From positions 2,170,001 to 2,234,000 of the forward strand of contig OY782877.1 of NCBI GenBank assembly GCA_963678445.1: a stretch of DNA of 64,000 nt, read 5' to 3'. The stretch is from G963678445 sp963678445 (GTDB lineage Bacteria > Hydrogenedentota > Hydrogenedentia > Hydrogenedentales > G963678445). The position numbers were made by a program, and so were the translations under genes. The notes beneath the pieces are model-generated. The model saw nothing but the letters and a program-made list of their open reading frames with translations, did not search any database and was not told the origin of the DNA. Below, in pieces: positions 36,502 through 43,903 of this stretch. Numbering within the stretch: the first letter of the stretch is position 1; the number at the start of each line of letters is the position of its first letter.

Positions 36502-37691
36502 GTTAAAAACCTCGCCAAACTGCTACGCTGGAGAAAAGAACCCCAAAAACCATGTGAGCGTTGTGCAGGTATGCCCGTCAGACGACTGGCCAGCTCTTCG
36601 AAGTGTCGGCACAACGCAGCCCCTGGCGCTGTCTGTCCGAGCGTGGCCCCGCGATTTTGGGCATCCGATACACGGGCGAAATCGTTGGGAAGAGCCGTGT
36701 GAACGGGGTGACGTAGCGCCTCCTCGATTTCTTTTCGACCAAGGGCGTGGCGGGGGAGAAAACGGTTCAGCACGACTTTGACTTTTTCTTCTCCGTAGCC
36801 GAGTTCTTCACACAATGCCAGGACGCCTTGGGCGCTTCGGAGACTTGCCGTATTCTGCTGCACCAGCAGAAGCAGGATATCCGATTGTTCAAGAATCGCC
36901 GTTGTTCGGGGGGTCAAATCATGGGGCAGATCCACCACGATGTAATCCAACATGCTTTTGAGCACCATAAGGAGCCGGGAGACATCCTCGCCCGAGATGG
37001 CGTCGGCATCCTGCGCGTCACTGTCGTTACCCAGCAAGAAAAAGCCTGCGGGATGTTGTGTAAGCAGCGAGAATAGCAGGCTGTCGTCCAGGCGGGACAG
37101 TTCACGAACCAGTTCGAAGGGGGTGCAGGAAGTCCTGCATTCCAAGGCGGAAGAGACATTGCCCAAATAGAGGTTCATATCGCTGAGAAGCGTTCTTCTT
37201 CCCGACAGGGCTGCGATACTCTCAGCAAGGTGTATCGCCAGTGTGGTTACGCCGTGCCCGCCGGGTATACTGAAGACGCTGTAGATTTCGCCCTGCGTGT
37301 CTGTTCCGGTGAGGCGGTCGAGGGCTTCGACAATCTGTGTCCGGAGCAGGTCATCTCCGCCGGAGAGGATAAAAAAATCCGTTATCCCCATGCGCAATCC
37401 CTGAATAATCAGATCAGGGTCTTTTTCCTGTCCCAGCAGAAACACTGGTACATCAGGAAGTACTTTACGTACCCGTTGCGCCAAGGTCAGCGCGGCCTCG
37501 GCATTATCCTGCATATCGACAAATACCAAAGCACTGCGTCGGGTTCCTAACTGCTGGATCAAGGTGTCGGCGTCAAAGCTGACCCCTTCTGTGCTGGCAA
37601 AGGGCATCATAACTTCACTCAGACATCGGATAAATGTTTCATTATCAGAAACGGCGAAGACTTGTTTTTTTTCTATTCGCAACTCACGCAT
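36498..37691 (-). CDS. cpaE: Tad localisation ATPase CpaE/TadZ
   Basis: About 397 aa from ATG 37691 (GGGGA 8 nt upstream); an ATG at 37706 and a longer frame also exist. An N-terminal atypical receiver-like domain (residues ~1-125, 'FVDMQDNAEAALTLAQRVRKVLPDVPVFLLG') is followed by a MinD/ParA-like ATPase domain with a degenerate P-loop (FSIPGGHGVTTLAIHLAES, lacking the usual Lys of GKTT) and 'YIVVDLPHDLTPRTTAILEQSDILLLLVQQ'. TadZ/CpaE directs the pilus machine to its cellular site. The deviant P-loop is common in TadZ proteins. Confidence 0.9.
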   Translation of the reverse strand: MRELRIEKKQVFAVSDNETFIRCLSEVMMPFASTEGVSFDADTLIQQLGTRRSALVFVDMQDNAEAALTLAQRVRKVLPDVPVFLLGQEKDPDLIIQGLRMGITDFFILSGGDDLLRTQIVEALDRLTGTDTQGEIYSVFSIPGGHGVTTLAIHLAESIAALSGRRTLLSDMNLYLGNVSSALECRTSCTPFELVRELSRLDDSLLFSLLTQHPAGFFLLGNDSDAQDADAISGEDVSRLLMVLKSMLDYIVVDLPHDLTPRTTAILEQSDILLLLVQQNTASLRSAQGVLALCEELGYGEEKVKVVLNRFLPRHALGRKEIEEALRHPVHTALPNDFARVSDAQNRGATLGQTAPGAALCRHFEELASRLTGIPAQRSHGFWGSFLQRSSLARFLT

Positions 37692-37707
37692 ACGGTGTAT
37701 CCCCATC

Positions 37708-39399
37708 CTAATGAGCAAAGCCCCTGGTTCCGGAAAAAACAGGTTTGTCCGTTTCCGACGAACTGTCGCCATGAGGTCTGGCGGTGTTCAGGAAGAATGC
37801 ACTATCCGTCATTTCGTGGCTAATCTCTGCGCCGGGCAAAGGCGGCACTTCGCTGGGGGCAAGTGGCCGGACAAGATGGGTGCGCACAACAATGACAAGT
37901 TCCGATTCATCACGTTGGTATTCTTTACTCGTAAACAGGCTACCTAGTATCGGAATGTCGCCAACGAAAGGCACCTTGTTGATGACCTGTCTCATGTTGT
38001 CGGTCAACAATCCGGCCATAACGAAGGTTTGCCCGTCCCTGAGTTGAAGCGTGGTTTCCCCACGTCGTGTTCGCAGACCAGGTACAGAAACGCCCGCAGA
38101 GACGATCCCCAAAGTGTAGTCAGGGCTGCTGACTTCAGGAGCCACTTGTAATGTGATGGTATCCCGGCTGATGACTGTGGGCATGAAACGCAGCATGATG
38201 CCGTAGGAATGGTAAGACACCGAAATGCTTGAGCTGCTTTGTACAGTGACGGGTACCGGAAATTCGCCTCCAACGAGAAATGAGGCCTCTTGACCACTCA
38301 GCGCCACCAGCGTCGGGTTTGCCAGCGTTCGTGCAAGATTCTGTCCCTTCAGGAGACTCAATACGGAGAGACTGTCACCGCTTGAAGACTGCAGAAGTAC
38401 TTTGAATGCGGATGCATAGGGACTGGAGAGCGAGGCCTCTGTGCTAAGCGCTGATTCTAAACCGTTTTCGTAGCCCCTTTCGAGTGTCTGTTCTGCTCCT
38501 GCCAGCGCGGAGACGCTGCCAAAAATTCCCCCGGAAGTAGTGGCTCCGCCTGACGCGCCAGCATCGCCGGAGAAACGCCCCAATGCGGAGTTAAGGTCGG
38601 AACGCGATCCGGTCGTTTCAAGTCCGCCCGTAACCGTTCCAGAAGGAAGCAGACCAATGCCCCAGTCATTATTACTGAGATAACTGAGCCCCATCTGTTT
38701 CATCGCGGAACGCATGACCTCCACGATGGTAACTTCGAGCTGAACTTGCTGACATCCGCTTACGCGAACGAGATTGACTACGTTGGGAACGAAGGAACGC
38801 GCCATCTGAAGCAAATCCTCCAAAAGTTCCTGGCTGTCGACCTGACCATCAAGCACAAGGCTGCGACCGGACACATACACGCGAATTTTGTCGGCTTCGG
38901 GCAGGATCATACGCAGTGCGTTCTGGATGATTTCAACTTGCGAACCAGGAATCATGACGATTATTTCGTAGACTGAAATAATCGTATCGCCATGCCAAAA
39001 AATAAGGTTTGTCGCACCAACATTATTCGAAGCAACCAGCAATACCTGCTGTTCCGTAAGCAAGGTAACATCCGCCAGTTTAGGGTTGCCTACGCCCACC
39101 CGCGTTATGGGGGTGTCTGTATCTACCACAATCGACTTGTTGACCTCGATCTGGATACTACGCACTTCCTCGGTGTGAAAACAGGCGGTATCGTGCCCGG
39201 ATTCTACAGGAGAAATATCCCTGTCACCGGGATACGCGGCATCCAGCGTTTCCTCCTGAATTTCCCTCTCAACAATCCCAGGGACAGGGGGTTCCTCCAG
39301 GGCGTTCGTAGCCTGTTGGGTTTCAGACCACCCCGGCGAGGCGATCCAACACCATAGCACAGCGGCTAGAACGAGGTATCTTTTACTGCATGCGTTCAC
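37708..39399 (-). CDS. cpaC: Tad outer-membrane secretin CpaC/RcpA
   Basis: 563 aa. Signal peptide (cut near GWSETQ). The N-terminal pilus domain reads 'IQIEVNKSIVVDTDTPITRVGVGNPKLADVTLLTEQQVLLVASNNVGATNLIFW', followed by a BON-like segment ('IRVYVSGRSLVLDGQVDS') and the secretin core (EFPVPVTVQSSSSISVSYHSYGIMLRFMPTV, LRTRRGETTLQLRDGQTFVMAGLL, 'VPFVGDIPILGSLFTSKEYQRDESELVIVV'). A Gly/Ser/Ala-rich insertion (about residues 245-320) lies before the core. It forms the outer-membrane pore for Flp. It overlaps cpaB by 4 nt. Confidence 0.95.
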   Translation of the reverse strand: MNACSKRYLVLAAVLWCWIASPGWSETQQATNALEEPPVPGIVEREIQEETLDAAYPGDRDISPVESGHDTACFHTEEVRSIQIEVNKSIVVDTDTPITRVGVGNPKLADVTLLTEQQVLLVASNNVGATNLIFWHGDTIISVYEIIVMIPGSQVEIIQNALRMILPEADKIRVYVSGRSLVLDGQVDSQELLEDLLQMARSFVPNVVNLVRVSGCQQVQLEVTIVEVMRSAMKQMGLSYLSNNDWGIGLLPSGTVTGGLETTGSRSDLNSALGRFSGDAGASGGATTSGGIFGSVSALAGAEQTLERGYENGLESALSTEASLSSPYASAFKVLLQSSSGDSLSVLSLLKGQNLARTLANPTLVALSGQEASFLVGGEFPVPVTVQSSSSISVSYHSYGIMLRFMPTVISRDTITLQVAPEVSSPDYTLGIVSAGVSVPGLRTRRGETTLQLRDGQTFVMAGLLTDNMRQVINKVPFVGDIPILGSLFTSKEYQRDESELVIVVRTHLVRPLAPSEVPPLPGAEISHEMTDSAFFLNTARPHGDSSSETDKPVFSGTRGFAH

Positions 39400-40586
39400 G
39401 GCTCTATTCCTATCCCTTTATCGTTCTGGGGAGCTAACAAACGGTTGCGCCCCTTTCCCACCTCGTAAAAAGTCCGCTCCTGAAGCGAATTTCCCCGAAC
39501 CACCTGGACCCGGGACATTTCGTAACGTTCCGTCAATAGATCGAGGAGCAATACACCCGAGGTGTCTACCCTCGCCTGATCCTCTGGATTGCGAAGAACC
39601 AGTCGAAGAAATGCCTTTTTGCTGGCATCATTTGCAACAGTCAACTGCTCTGCTTCTTGAGGCGTTACGAGGAGGGATACCAGCGTAGACTCTTCACCAC
39701 GAACTATCCTCTGGCTTCCTTCCTGCAACGCTATAGCTTCAGTAACGAGGGTGTTGTTTTTTTTGCGGACGGCAATCACGGGCACACGCTGAAGCAGTAT
39801 CCGTGAGGCCATTCGAGTGGCGGTGACCTTTCCTTCCGTGCCCACGCTCACACCCGAACCGGTTGAGAATTGGCTATACGGACAGGTAAGAACCACGTCG
39901 ACGTAATCCCCGGGCTGAATATCACCGCCAACCCCGTCCGTCTCACGAGATTCGATAGTGAACACACGCATCCCCTCGGGTATCAATGCCGCGAGGTCAT
40001 ATCCACTGCATTCTCGCTGATAGGGGCGCACACCTTCCTCTGGAGTGAACAACGCGGCCCGCGTTTCTACCTCCTGTTCATCTCCGGGATTGCGCGCCAG
40101 GAGCGATACACTGCCGCGGGACTCCGAGGCGCGCAATGCCGCTGCCTGCAGTGGATCGACAGCGAGTGTGACGGTCCATTTAGCGCTTTTACGGGAATAG
40201 GAGTTCTCCTTTTCCTCTGCGCCATCATTGATTTCGAGTATTTCAACACGCTCCAAAATAATCCGCGCAATACGGATATCATCATCACCTGAATCATGCG
40301 TCGTAGCAATCACATCTACGACATCGCCGGGATGCAAATTGCCAGCGACACCGGTTACGTTGTCCACCTCGACTGAAACGGCCCGTTTTCCCATCGGTAT
40401 GGAATCCGTGAGACGAACGGAAGCCTTTGCCGTGGGCTCCGGCTCTGCGGGTTCTTCAGCCGGCTGCGGCGGGGCTACTACAGGCACTTGTGGCGTGCGG
40501 TGCAACTGCGACGAAACCAGTTGTGCTGCGACCAAACCCGACACTACAGCCACGATAAGTACGATAATTCCTCTAATATTTCTCAT
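39396..40586 (-). CDS. cpaB: Flp pilus assembly protein CpaB/RcpC with duplicated domain
   Basis: About 396 aa from ATG 40586, which starts the usual N-terminal membrane helix (RGIIVLIVAVVSGLVAAQLV). The RcpC domain appears twice: residues ~65-190 ('DSIPMGKRAVSVEVDNVTGVAGNLHPGDVVDVIA', then 'ARIILERVEIL') and ~205-370 ('LIPEGMRVFTIESRETDGVGGDIQPGDYVDVVLT', then 'SRILLQRVPVIAV'). Ordinary CpaB proteins have one such domain after a SAF domain; I see no clear SAF domain here. It probably stabilises the secretin at the peptidoglycan. Upstream in-frame codons look non-coding and overlap tadE. Confidence 0.88.
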   Translation of the reverse strand: MRNIRGIIVLIVAVVSGLVAAQLVSSQLHRTPQVPVVAPPQPAEEPAEPEPTAKASVRLTDSIPMGKRAVSVEVDNVTGVAGNLHPGDVVDVIATTHDSGDDDIRIARIILERVEILEINDGAEEKENSYSRKSAKWTVTLAVDPLQAAALRASESRGSVSLLARNPGDEQEVETRAALFTPEEGVRPYQRECSGYDLAALIPEGMRVFTIESRETDGVGGDIQPGDYVDVVLTCPYSQFSTGSGVSVGTEGKVTATRMASRILLQRVPVIAVRKKNNTLVTEAIALQEGSQRIVRGEESTLVSLLVTPQEAEQLTVANDASKKAFLRLVLRNPEDQARVDTSGVLLLDLLTERYEMSRVQVVRGNSLQERTFYEVGKGRNRLLAPQNDKGIGIEP

Positions 40587-40597
40587 AAACTGGGTTC

Positions 40598-41011
40598 TCA
40601 CATGAAAGGGTTTACTGCACGCGCCTTGAGGCGGGTCGGCAGTATGCTTCGAGGTAACACTCCTGTTAGCGGGTGATAGCTTGCTTGCTCTATATGCACT
40701 TCCACCCGGCGGGGGAGCGCTGCCGAACCTTCCAGTACCTTTACCTGGACTTCGGCCTCGTCCAACGCGCCCATCCAATACGCATTGACGGCGCCGTTTT
40801 CCCCAAAATCTATCGGGTCTTCATTCTCCCAGTCACGAGCCCTGACGGCTGCCTTTGCGCCTACCGAAGCCGCATGGTTAAGGGCCATCTGCGTAGCTGC
40901 CAGCCAGGCCGCCTCAAGGACCGAAAAGAACATAAGCAGCAGAAACGGGAAAATAATCGCAAATTCCACTGCAGCAGCGCCGCTGTCTCTTTTTTTCGAA
41001 AGCATCCTCAT
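40598..41011 (-). CDS. tadE: TadE-like minor pseudopilin
   Basis: 137 aa. The prepilin-like N-terminus SGAAAVEFAIIFPFLLLMFFSVLEAAWL has the TadE signature (Gly before a hydrophobic helix with Glu at +5), followed by 'LNHAASVGAKAAVRA' and a small periplasmic domain. TadV should process it. It overlaps tadV by 4 nt and ends 11 nt before cpaB. Confidence 0.88.
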   Translation of the reverse strand: MRMLSKKRDSGAAAVEFAIIFPFLLLMFFSVLEAAWLAATQMALNHAASVGAKAAVRARDWENEDPIDFGENGAVNAYWMGALDEAEVQVKVLEGSAALPRRVEVHIEQASYHPLTGVLPRSILPTRLKARAVNPFM

Positions 41012-41529
41012 AGAATTGCCTTTCCGGCAAGCGCCGTCATCAGGCCAGCAAAAATTGCCAGGGAATAGGGGAAAGCCGGTGCGTCGGGATCCGGTTGAAT
41101 CCGGGTTCGCAACAGAGCCAGTGCGGTAATGTCACCGGGGATACGGAGGATGCGACGCCATCCGCCGCATGCCACTAACATGCCCAACGCGATAATTCCA
41201 CCCCAAAAGGCCGTACACAAGGCCGTTTCAAAAACGTCCCAGGCGCCAAGCCAGGCGCCAAGCGCACCCATGAGTTTGACATCGCCGCCGCCCATGCCCC
41301 CCAGCAGAAAGACGGGCAGAAAAACAATCAACCCTGTTCCCATTCCTGAAAAAAAATGCGACCAACCATACCCAGCTGTCAGTGCGTGAAAACACAAGGC
41401 GCCAACGCCGGCCCCCACGGTGAGTACATTCGGTATTTTGCGCCAACGCAGATCCGTATATACCGCCATCAGTGAGATGACAATTACAGCACTCTGGGGA
41501 ACAAGCTCTGGATGCGACAAGACGTTCAC
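41008..41529 (-). CDS. tadV: Prepilin peptidase TadV/CpaA
   Basis: 173 aa, the short single-domain form (peptidase A24). The aspartyl protease residues are in YTDLRWRKIPN (first Asp) and GGMGGGDVKLMGALGAWLG (GxGD motif, second Asp). Multiple hydrophobic helices. It cleaves Flp prepilin and the TadE-type pseudopilins. It lies 37 nt after the flp gene and overlaps tadE. Confidence 0.94.
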   Translation of the reverse strand: MNVLSHPELVPQSAVIVISLMAVYTDLRWRKIPNVLTVGAGVGALCFHALTAGYGWSHFFSGMGTGLIVFLPVFLLGGMGGGDVKLMGALGAWLGAWDVFETALCTAFWGGIIALGMLVACGGWRRILRIPGDITALALLRTRIQPDPDAPAFPYSLAIFAGLMTALAGKAIL

Positions 41530-41566
41530 CGGAGAAGTTTCCTATCGGCTCCAACAGAGCACAGAA

Positions 41567-41776
41567 TCATTCACCGGTCTCACTGCTGGTCTGTAGGTCA
41601 TCAGTAGCTTCCTGGAATTTGTCACCTAAGGCAGTAAAGAGCCCGACAAATTTTTCCCGGAAGTCGCCTGACAAGGCAGCGATGAGGATGATAGCGATCA
41701 AGCCCGCTATAAGTGCGTATTCCAGTGCATCCGCTCCAGATTCATCGTTCCAGAGCTGTTTCAAAATTTTCCACAT
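41567..41776 (-). CDS. flp: Flp-type pilin
   Basis: 69 aa from ATG 41776 with GGGAGA about 8 nt upstream; a longer frame runs into the leader and terminator and is not coding. The processing site G/ADALEYALIAG is the classic Flp motif (cleavage after Gly, then Glu-Tyr at +5/+6), followed by one helix (LIAGLIAIILIAALSG) and a short acidic C-terminus. It is the major pilus subunit and the first gene of the Tad operon, behind a riboswitch and terminator. Confidence 0.95.
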   Translation of the reverse strand: MWKILKQLWNDESGADALEYALIAGLIAIILIAALSGDFREKFVGLFTALGDKFQEATDDLQTSSETGE

Positions 41777-41816
41777 AACAGTTCTCCCTGAACCTGCCGC
41801 CAGGTTCTTCGGCCAT

Positions 41817-41853
41817 AAAAAAAACGCCTTGCCCTCACGCAAAGGACAAGACG
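41817..41853 (-). terminator. Intrinsic terminator in the flp leader
   Basis: On the minus strand CGTCTTGTCCT pairs with AGGGCAAGGCG over 11 bp (two G-U pairs) around a 7-nt loop, followed by eight T (41817-41824). It lies 40 nt before the flp ATG and 95 nt after the riboswitch, well placed as the expression platform. Confidence 0.85.
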
Positions 41854-41859
41854 TAAATT

Positions 41860-41949
41860 TCAATGCAGCCACAGGAATTCCACTACGCCACACCAGAAAA
41901 CGGTCAAGTCATCTTGCGTCCCGGATCGCGAGGACACACCAGATTTCAT
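41860..41949 (-). other. Possible 29-codon leader ORF between riboswitch and terminator
   Basis: An ATG in the last base pairs of P1 (41949), with the B12-box AGGAG 10 nt upstream as a potential RBS, opens a 29-codon frame that stops (TGA, 41862-41860) six bases before the terminator stem. It could link B12 binding to translation and then termination, or be chance. Confidence 0.3.
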
Positions 41950-42092
41950 TTTCAGCTCGTCTCCTGGCTTACGAGTCCCAGATTTCCCGCCTTCCCAAAC
42001 GCATAGCGTCCAGTGGCAACATAAGGAAAATCACACTCGAATACAGTAGCGCGACTGCGACGGATTCTCACCGCTCTTCCGTTAGCCGAAAA
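41949..42092 (-). ncRNA. Cobalamin (B12) riboswitch upstream of the flp/tad operon
   Basis: The minus-strand RNA carries the conserved cobalamin-aptamer blocks in order: GCGGTGAGAATCCGTCGCAG, then CTACTGT, then GCCACTGGA, then GGGAAGGC, then AAGCCAGGAGAC (B12 box). The outer P1 stem is closed by TTTTCGGCT (42092-42084) with AGCTGAAAA (41957-41949). Order and spacing match the RF00174 family; the first GGT-containing arm seen in the long class looks reduced, so it may be a short variant. It sits between a sigma70 promoter and an intrinsic terminator ahead of the Flp pilin. Riboswitches of this kind normally repress on binding B12. Confidence 0.9.
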
Positions 42093-42110
42093 AGTTTAAT
42101 TTTCAGAGGG

Positions 42111-42139
42111 ACTATACTCGGCAACGACTGCGATGTCAA
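42111..42139 (-). promoter_or_regulatory. Consensus sigma70 promoter of the tad operon
   Basis: On the minus strand TTGACA (42139-42134), a 17-nt spacer and TATAGT (42116-42111). The predicted start near 42104 lies about 12 nt before the riboswitch P1 stem. Confidence 0.8.
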
Positions 42140-42267
42140 GAAACTCATCCCCTCAGCTCCGTGCTCCCCAGTTTTGTATTGTATGCATGAATAAAGCCCA
42201 AACATAGATTTTCATCCTGTATGCTGGCGAAAATTGACCCAAACTATCGTCAGCAGGAGAAATTGCT

Positions 42268-42549
42268 ATGTTTGGCCCGAATAAAATTCTGAAGTGCTTT
42301 GACCGCCATTTGCAAAATGTGCGTCGCTCTCGTCTCAAAACGCTGGCGCATATGATGGCTGCCGCCATGAAAATGAAAGGCGTGGGCGTGCTGGCTTTGG
42401 GACGCGCCATGGACGGCCGCGCCCTCGCAAAGCACCGGATTAAAAGGGTCGATCGCTTCCTGGCCAATGAAAAACTGAAAACGTTCGACATTTCAAAAAA
42501 CCTCTTTAACATCCTGCCACCCCCCGTTTTTTGGTCCAGTCTTGTATGA
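42268..42549 (+). pseudogene. N-terminal fragment of an IS4-like transposase
   Basis: 93 codons: 'RSRLKTLAHMMAAAMKMKGVGVLALGRAMDGRALAKHRIKRVDRFLANEKL' matches the N-terminus of IS4-type transposases of the 'KRVDRFL' group. The frame ends at VFWSSLV without any DDE residue. GCAGGAGAAATTGCT supplies an RBS. Its start lies about 130 bp upstream of the tad promoter, pointing the other way. Confidence 0.65.
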
Positions 42550-42705
42550 GAGTTTCGGTGTTTCATGGTTCTGTCCGCTTGTGTCAAGAAGCTTCTGTAA
42601 AAGTGTCCTTGGTGACCATTGGTTTCTTTTCTTCGTTGTTTTTATGTTTTCTTACCCCCCTCCTTCGGAGGAGAGGGCTGTACTAGTTCTGTTGTGTTGC
42701 TTTGG

Positions 42706-43381
42706 TTTTGACTTGCGATAGCTGCGCGGGTTCGTCCACGTCTCTTCGGACTCCACGTCCGCCATGGCCCAGGTCAGCATTTCGCGTCGCCCCTCCCCGT
42801 TGATTGCGGCCACCACCAGCGCGGCCTGCTTAACGACCCGCTCCTTCCTTGCGCACGTTGAGATAGGTGGCGTCCACCATGAGGTAGGGATAGGAAACCC
42901 CGTCCAGACGCCGGTTGCGAAACTCGTTTAGTGACTCAAATCTGAGAAGTTGTCATAAAAAACGAAATTTTCGTTGTGGTCAGGGACGGTGAGGACCATA
43001 CCTAACGCTTGCGGTCGCTGGAGCGCTTTATTTCCTCGTCCAGCTCTGCCGCGATGCACGACACCGTCGATGCCGGCAGCTCGAAACCGCCCATTTTCTC
43101 CAACACGTTTTTGACCTTGCGCGTGGACACGCCCATGAAATACATCTCCGCGCAGGTCACCAGCAGCGCGCGTTCCGAACGCTGCCATTTGCAAAAAACA
43201 GCGGCGAATATGGCTCCGTTCCCCGCACCTGGGGCGCCTGCAAGTCCATCTTGCCCAGATGGCGCTCCACTTGCGCCTCCAGGACCTACTCCAACATGAA
43301 CGGCATCATTTCCTTAAACAAATCCCCCTCACAAGAAGATTGAATTTCGCTCAAAAACTCAGCAAATGGATTCCTGGTTAT
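42706..43381 (-). pseudogene. IS256-family transposase relic, interrupted by a REP-like repeat
   Basis: Reading minus-strand frames in order: an ATA in place of the start ATG after GAGGAG (43381), TRNPFAEFLSEIQ, a frameshift, LFKEMMPFMLE, VERHLGKMDLQAPQVRG, another shift, RSERALLVTCAEMYFMGVST, RKVKNVLEKMGGFELPASTV and AAELDEEI. Then comes the 100-bp repeat, followed by EFRNRRLDGVSYPYLMVDATYLNVRKE, one more frameshift, and VVKQAALVVAAINGEGRREMLTWAMADVESEETW. These are the N-terminal and first DDE (Asp in MVDA) blocks of IS256 transposases. The C-terminal third is missing. Confidence 0.8.
42931..43030 (+). mobile_element. REP-like repeat copy B, a clean 100-bp insertion in the IS256 relic
   Basis: TTTA at 42927-42930 and TTTA at 43027-43030 flank a unit from GTGACTC (42931) to GAGCGC (43026). 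Deleting 100 bp joins GAGGAAATAAACGAGTTTCGC on the minus strand, which restores E-E-I-N-E-F-R, the expected IS256 text. The unit contains the near-perfect palindrome AACGAAATTTTCGTT (42961-42975), TCAGGGACGGT, ACCATACCTAACGCTTGCGG, and the terminal hairpin GCGGTC-GCTG-GAGCGC (43011-43026). Confidence 0.85.
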
Positions 43382-43903
43382 CGTGGAGCTCCTCTGATTT
43401 GTTAGAGCACCAAGAATTGGAGCAAACGGTGGCCTTCTTTCTCTACTCACCTTTTACAGAAGATAGATTACGCTATCAGTTTTCCGCAAGAAGACTCTCA
43501 TAAACTAGACATTTTTAACGAGTTTGCTGAGGACATTATCAAGGGGTTACGAAACAGTGGACCGTCTGCATCGAAAAATGCGCCACGTTCACATACCGCA
43601 CGACGGCCTACAAAATTCCGGACCTTCCGTCGTGTGACATCCCTCAAATCCATAGAATGGACCCAAAATACGCAGCATGTCTTTATCTCGCTAGAGTAAT
43701 CTGTTACTCCAGTGAACATGGGGAGAGGTATAACCGAAGGCTGTCTATGAAAGGAAAACACCCTCTTGACAATAGGGAAACAGGTCACCTGTGAAAAGAA
43801 TGCATGCCGGTCGTGCGTTCACAAGCTTTTTTGCGGTATGATTATTCTTGTTATAATAGCCCGTAATCATGCCTTATGCCGAATGCTGGGAAATGGAGTA
43901 GTT
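43382..43903. other. Intergenic region between the IS256 relic and the serine hydrolase
   Basis: No convincing gene. A minus-strand 96-codon frame (43498-43788) has no recognisable motif. A TATAAT at 43852-43857 with a TTTTGC 17 nt upstream is the likely promoter of the following hydrolase gene. Confidence 0.4.

Noticed and set aside
41777..41893. Upstream extension of the Flp pilin frame
   Set aside because: It would run through the terminator hairpin and T-run; the ATG at 41776 has an RBS and gives a standard Flp length.
43766..43903. Upstream extension of the serine hydrolase
   Set aside because: The TATAAT at 43852 and the GGAG before ATG 43904 place the start downstream; the extension text is not signal-peptide-like.
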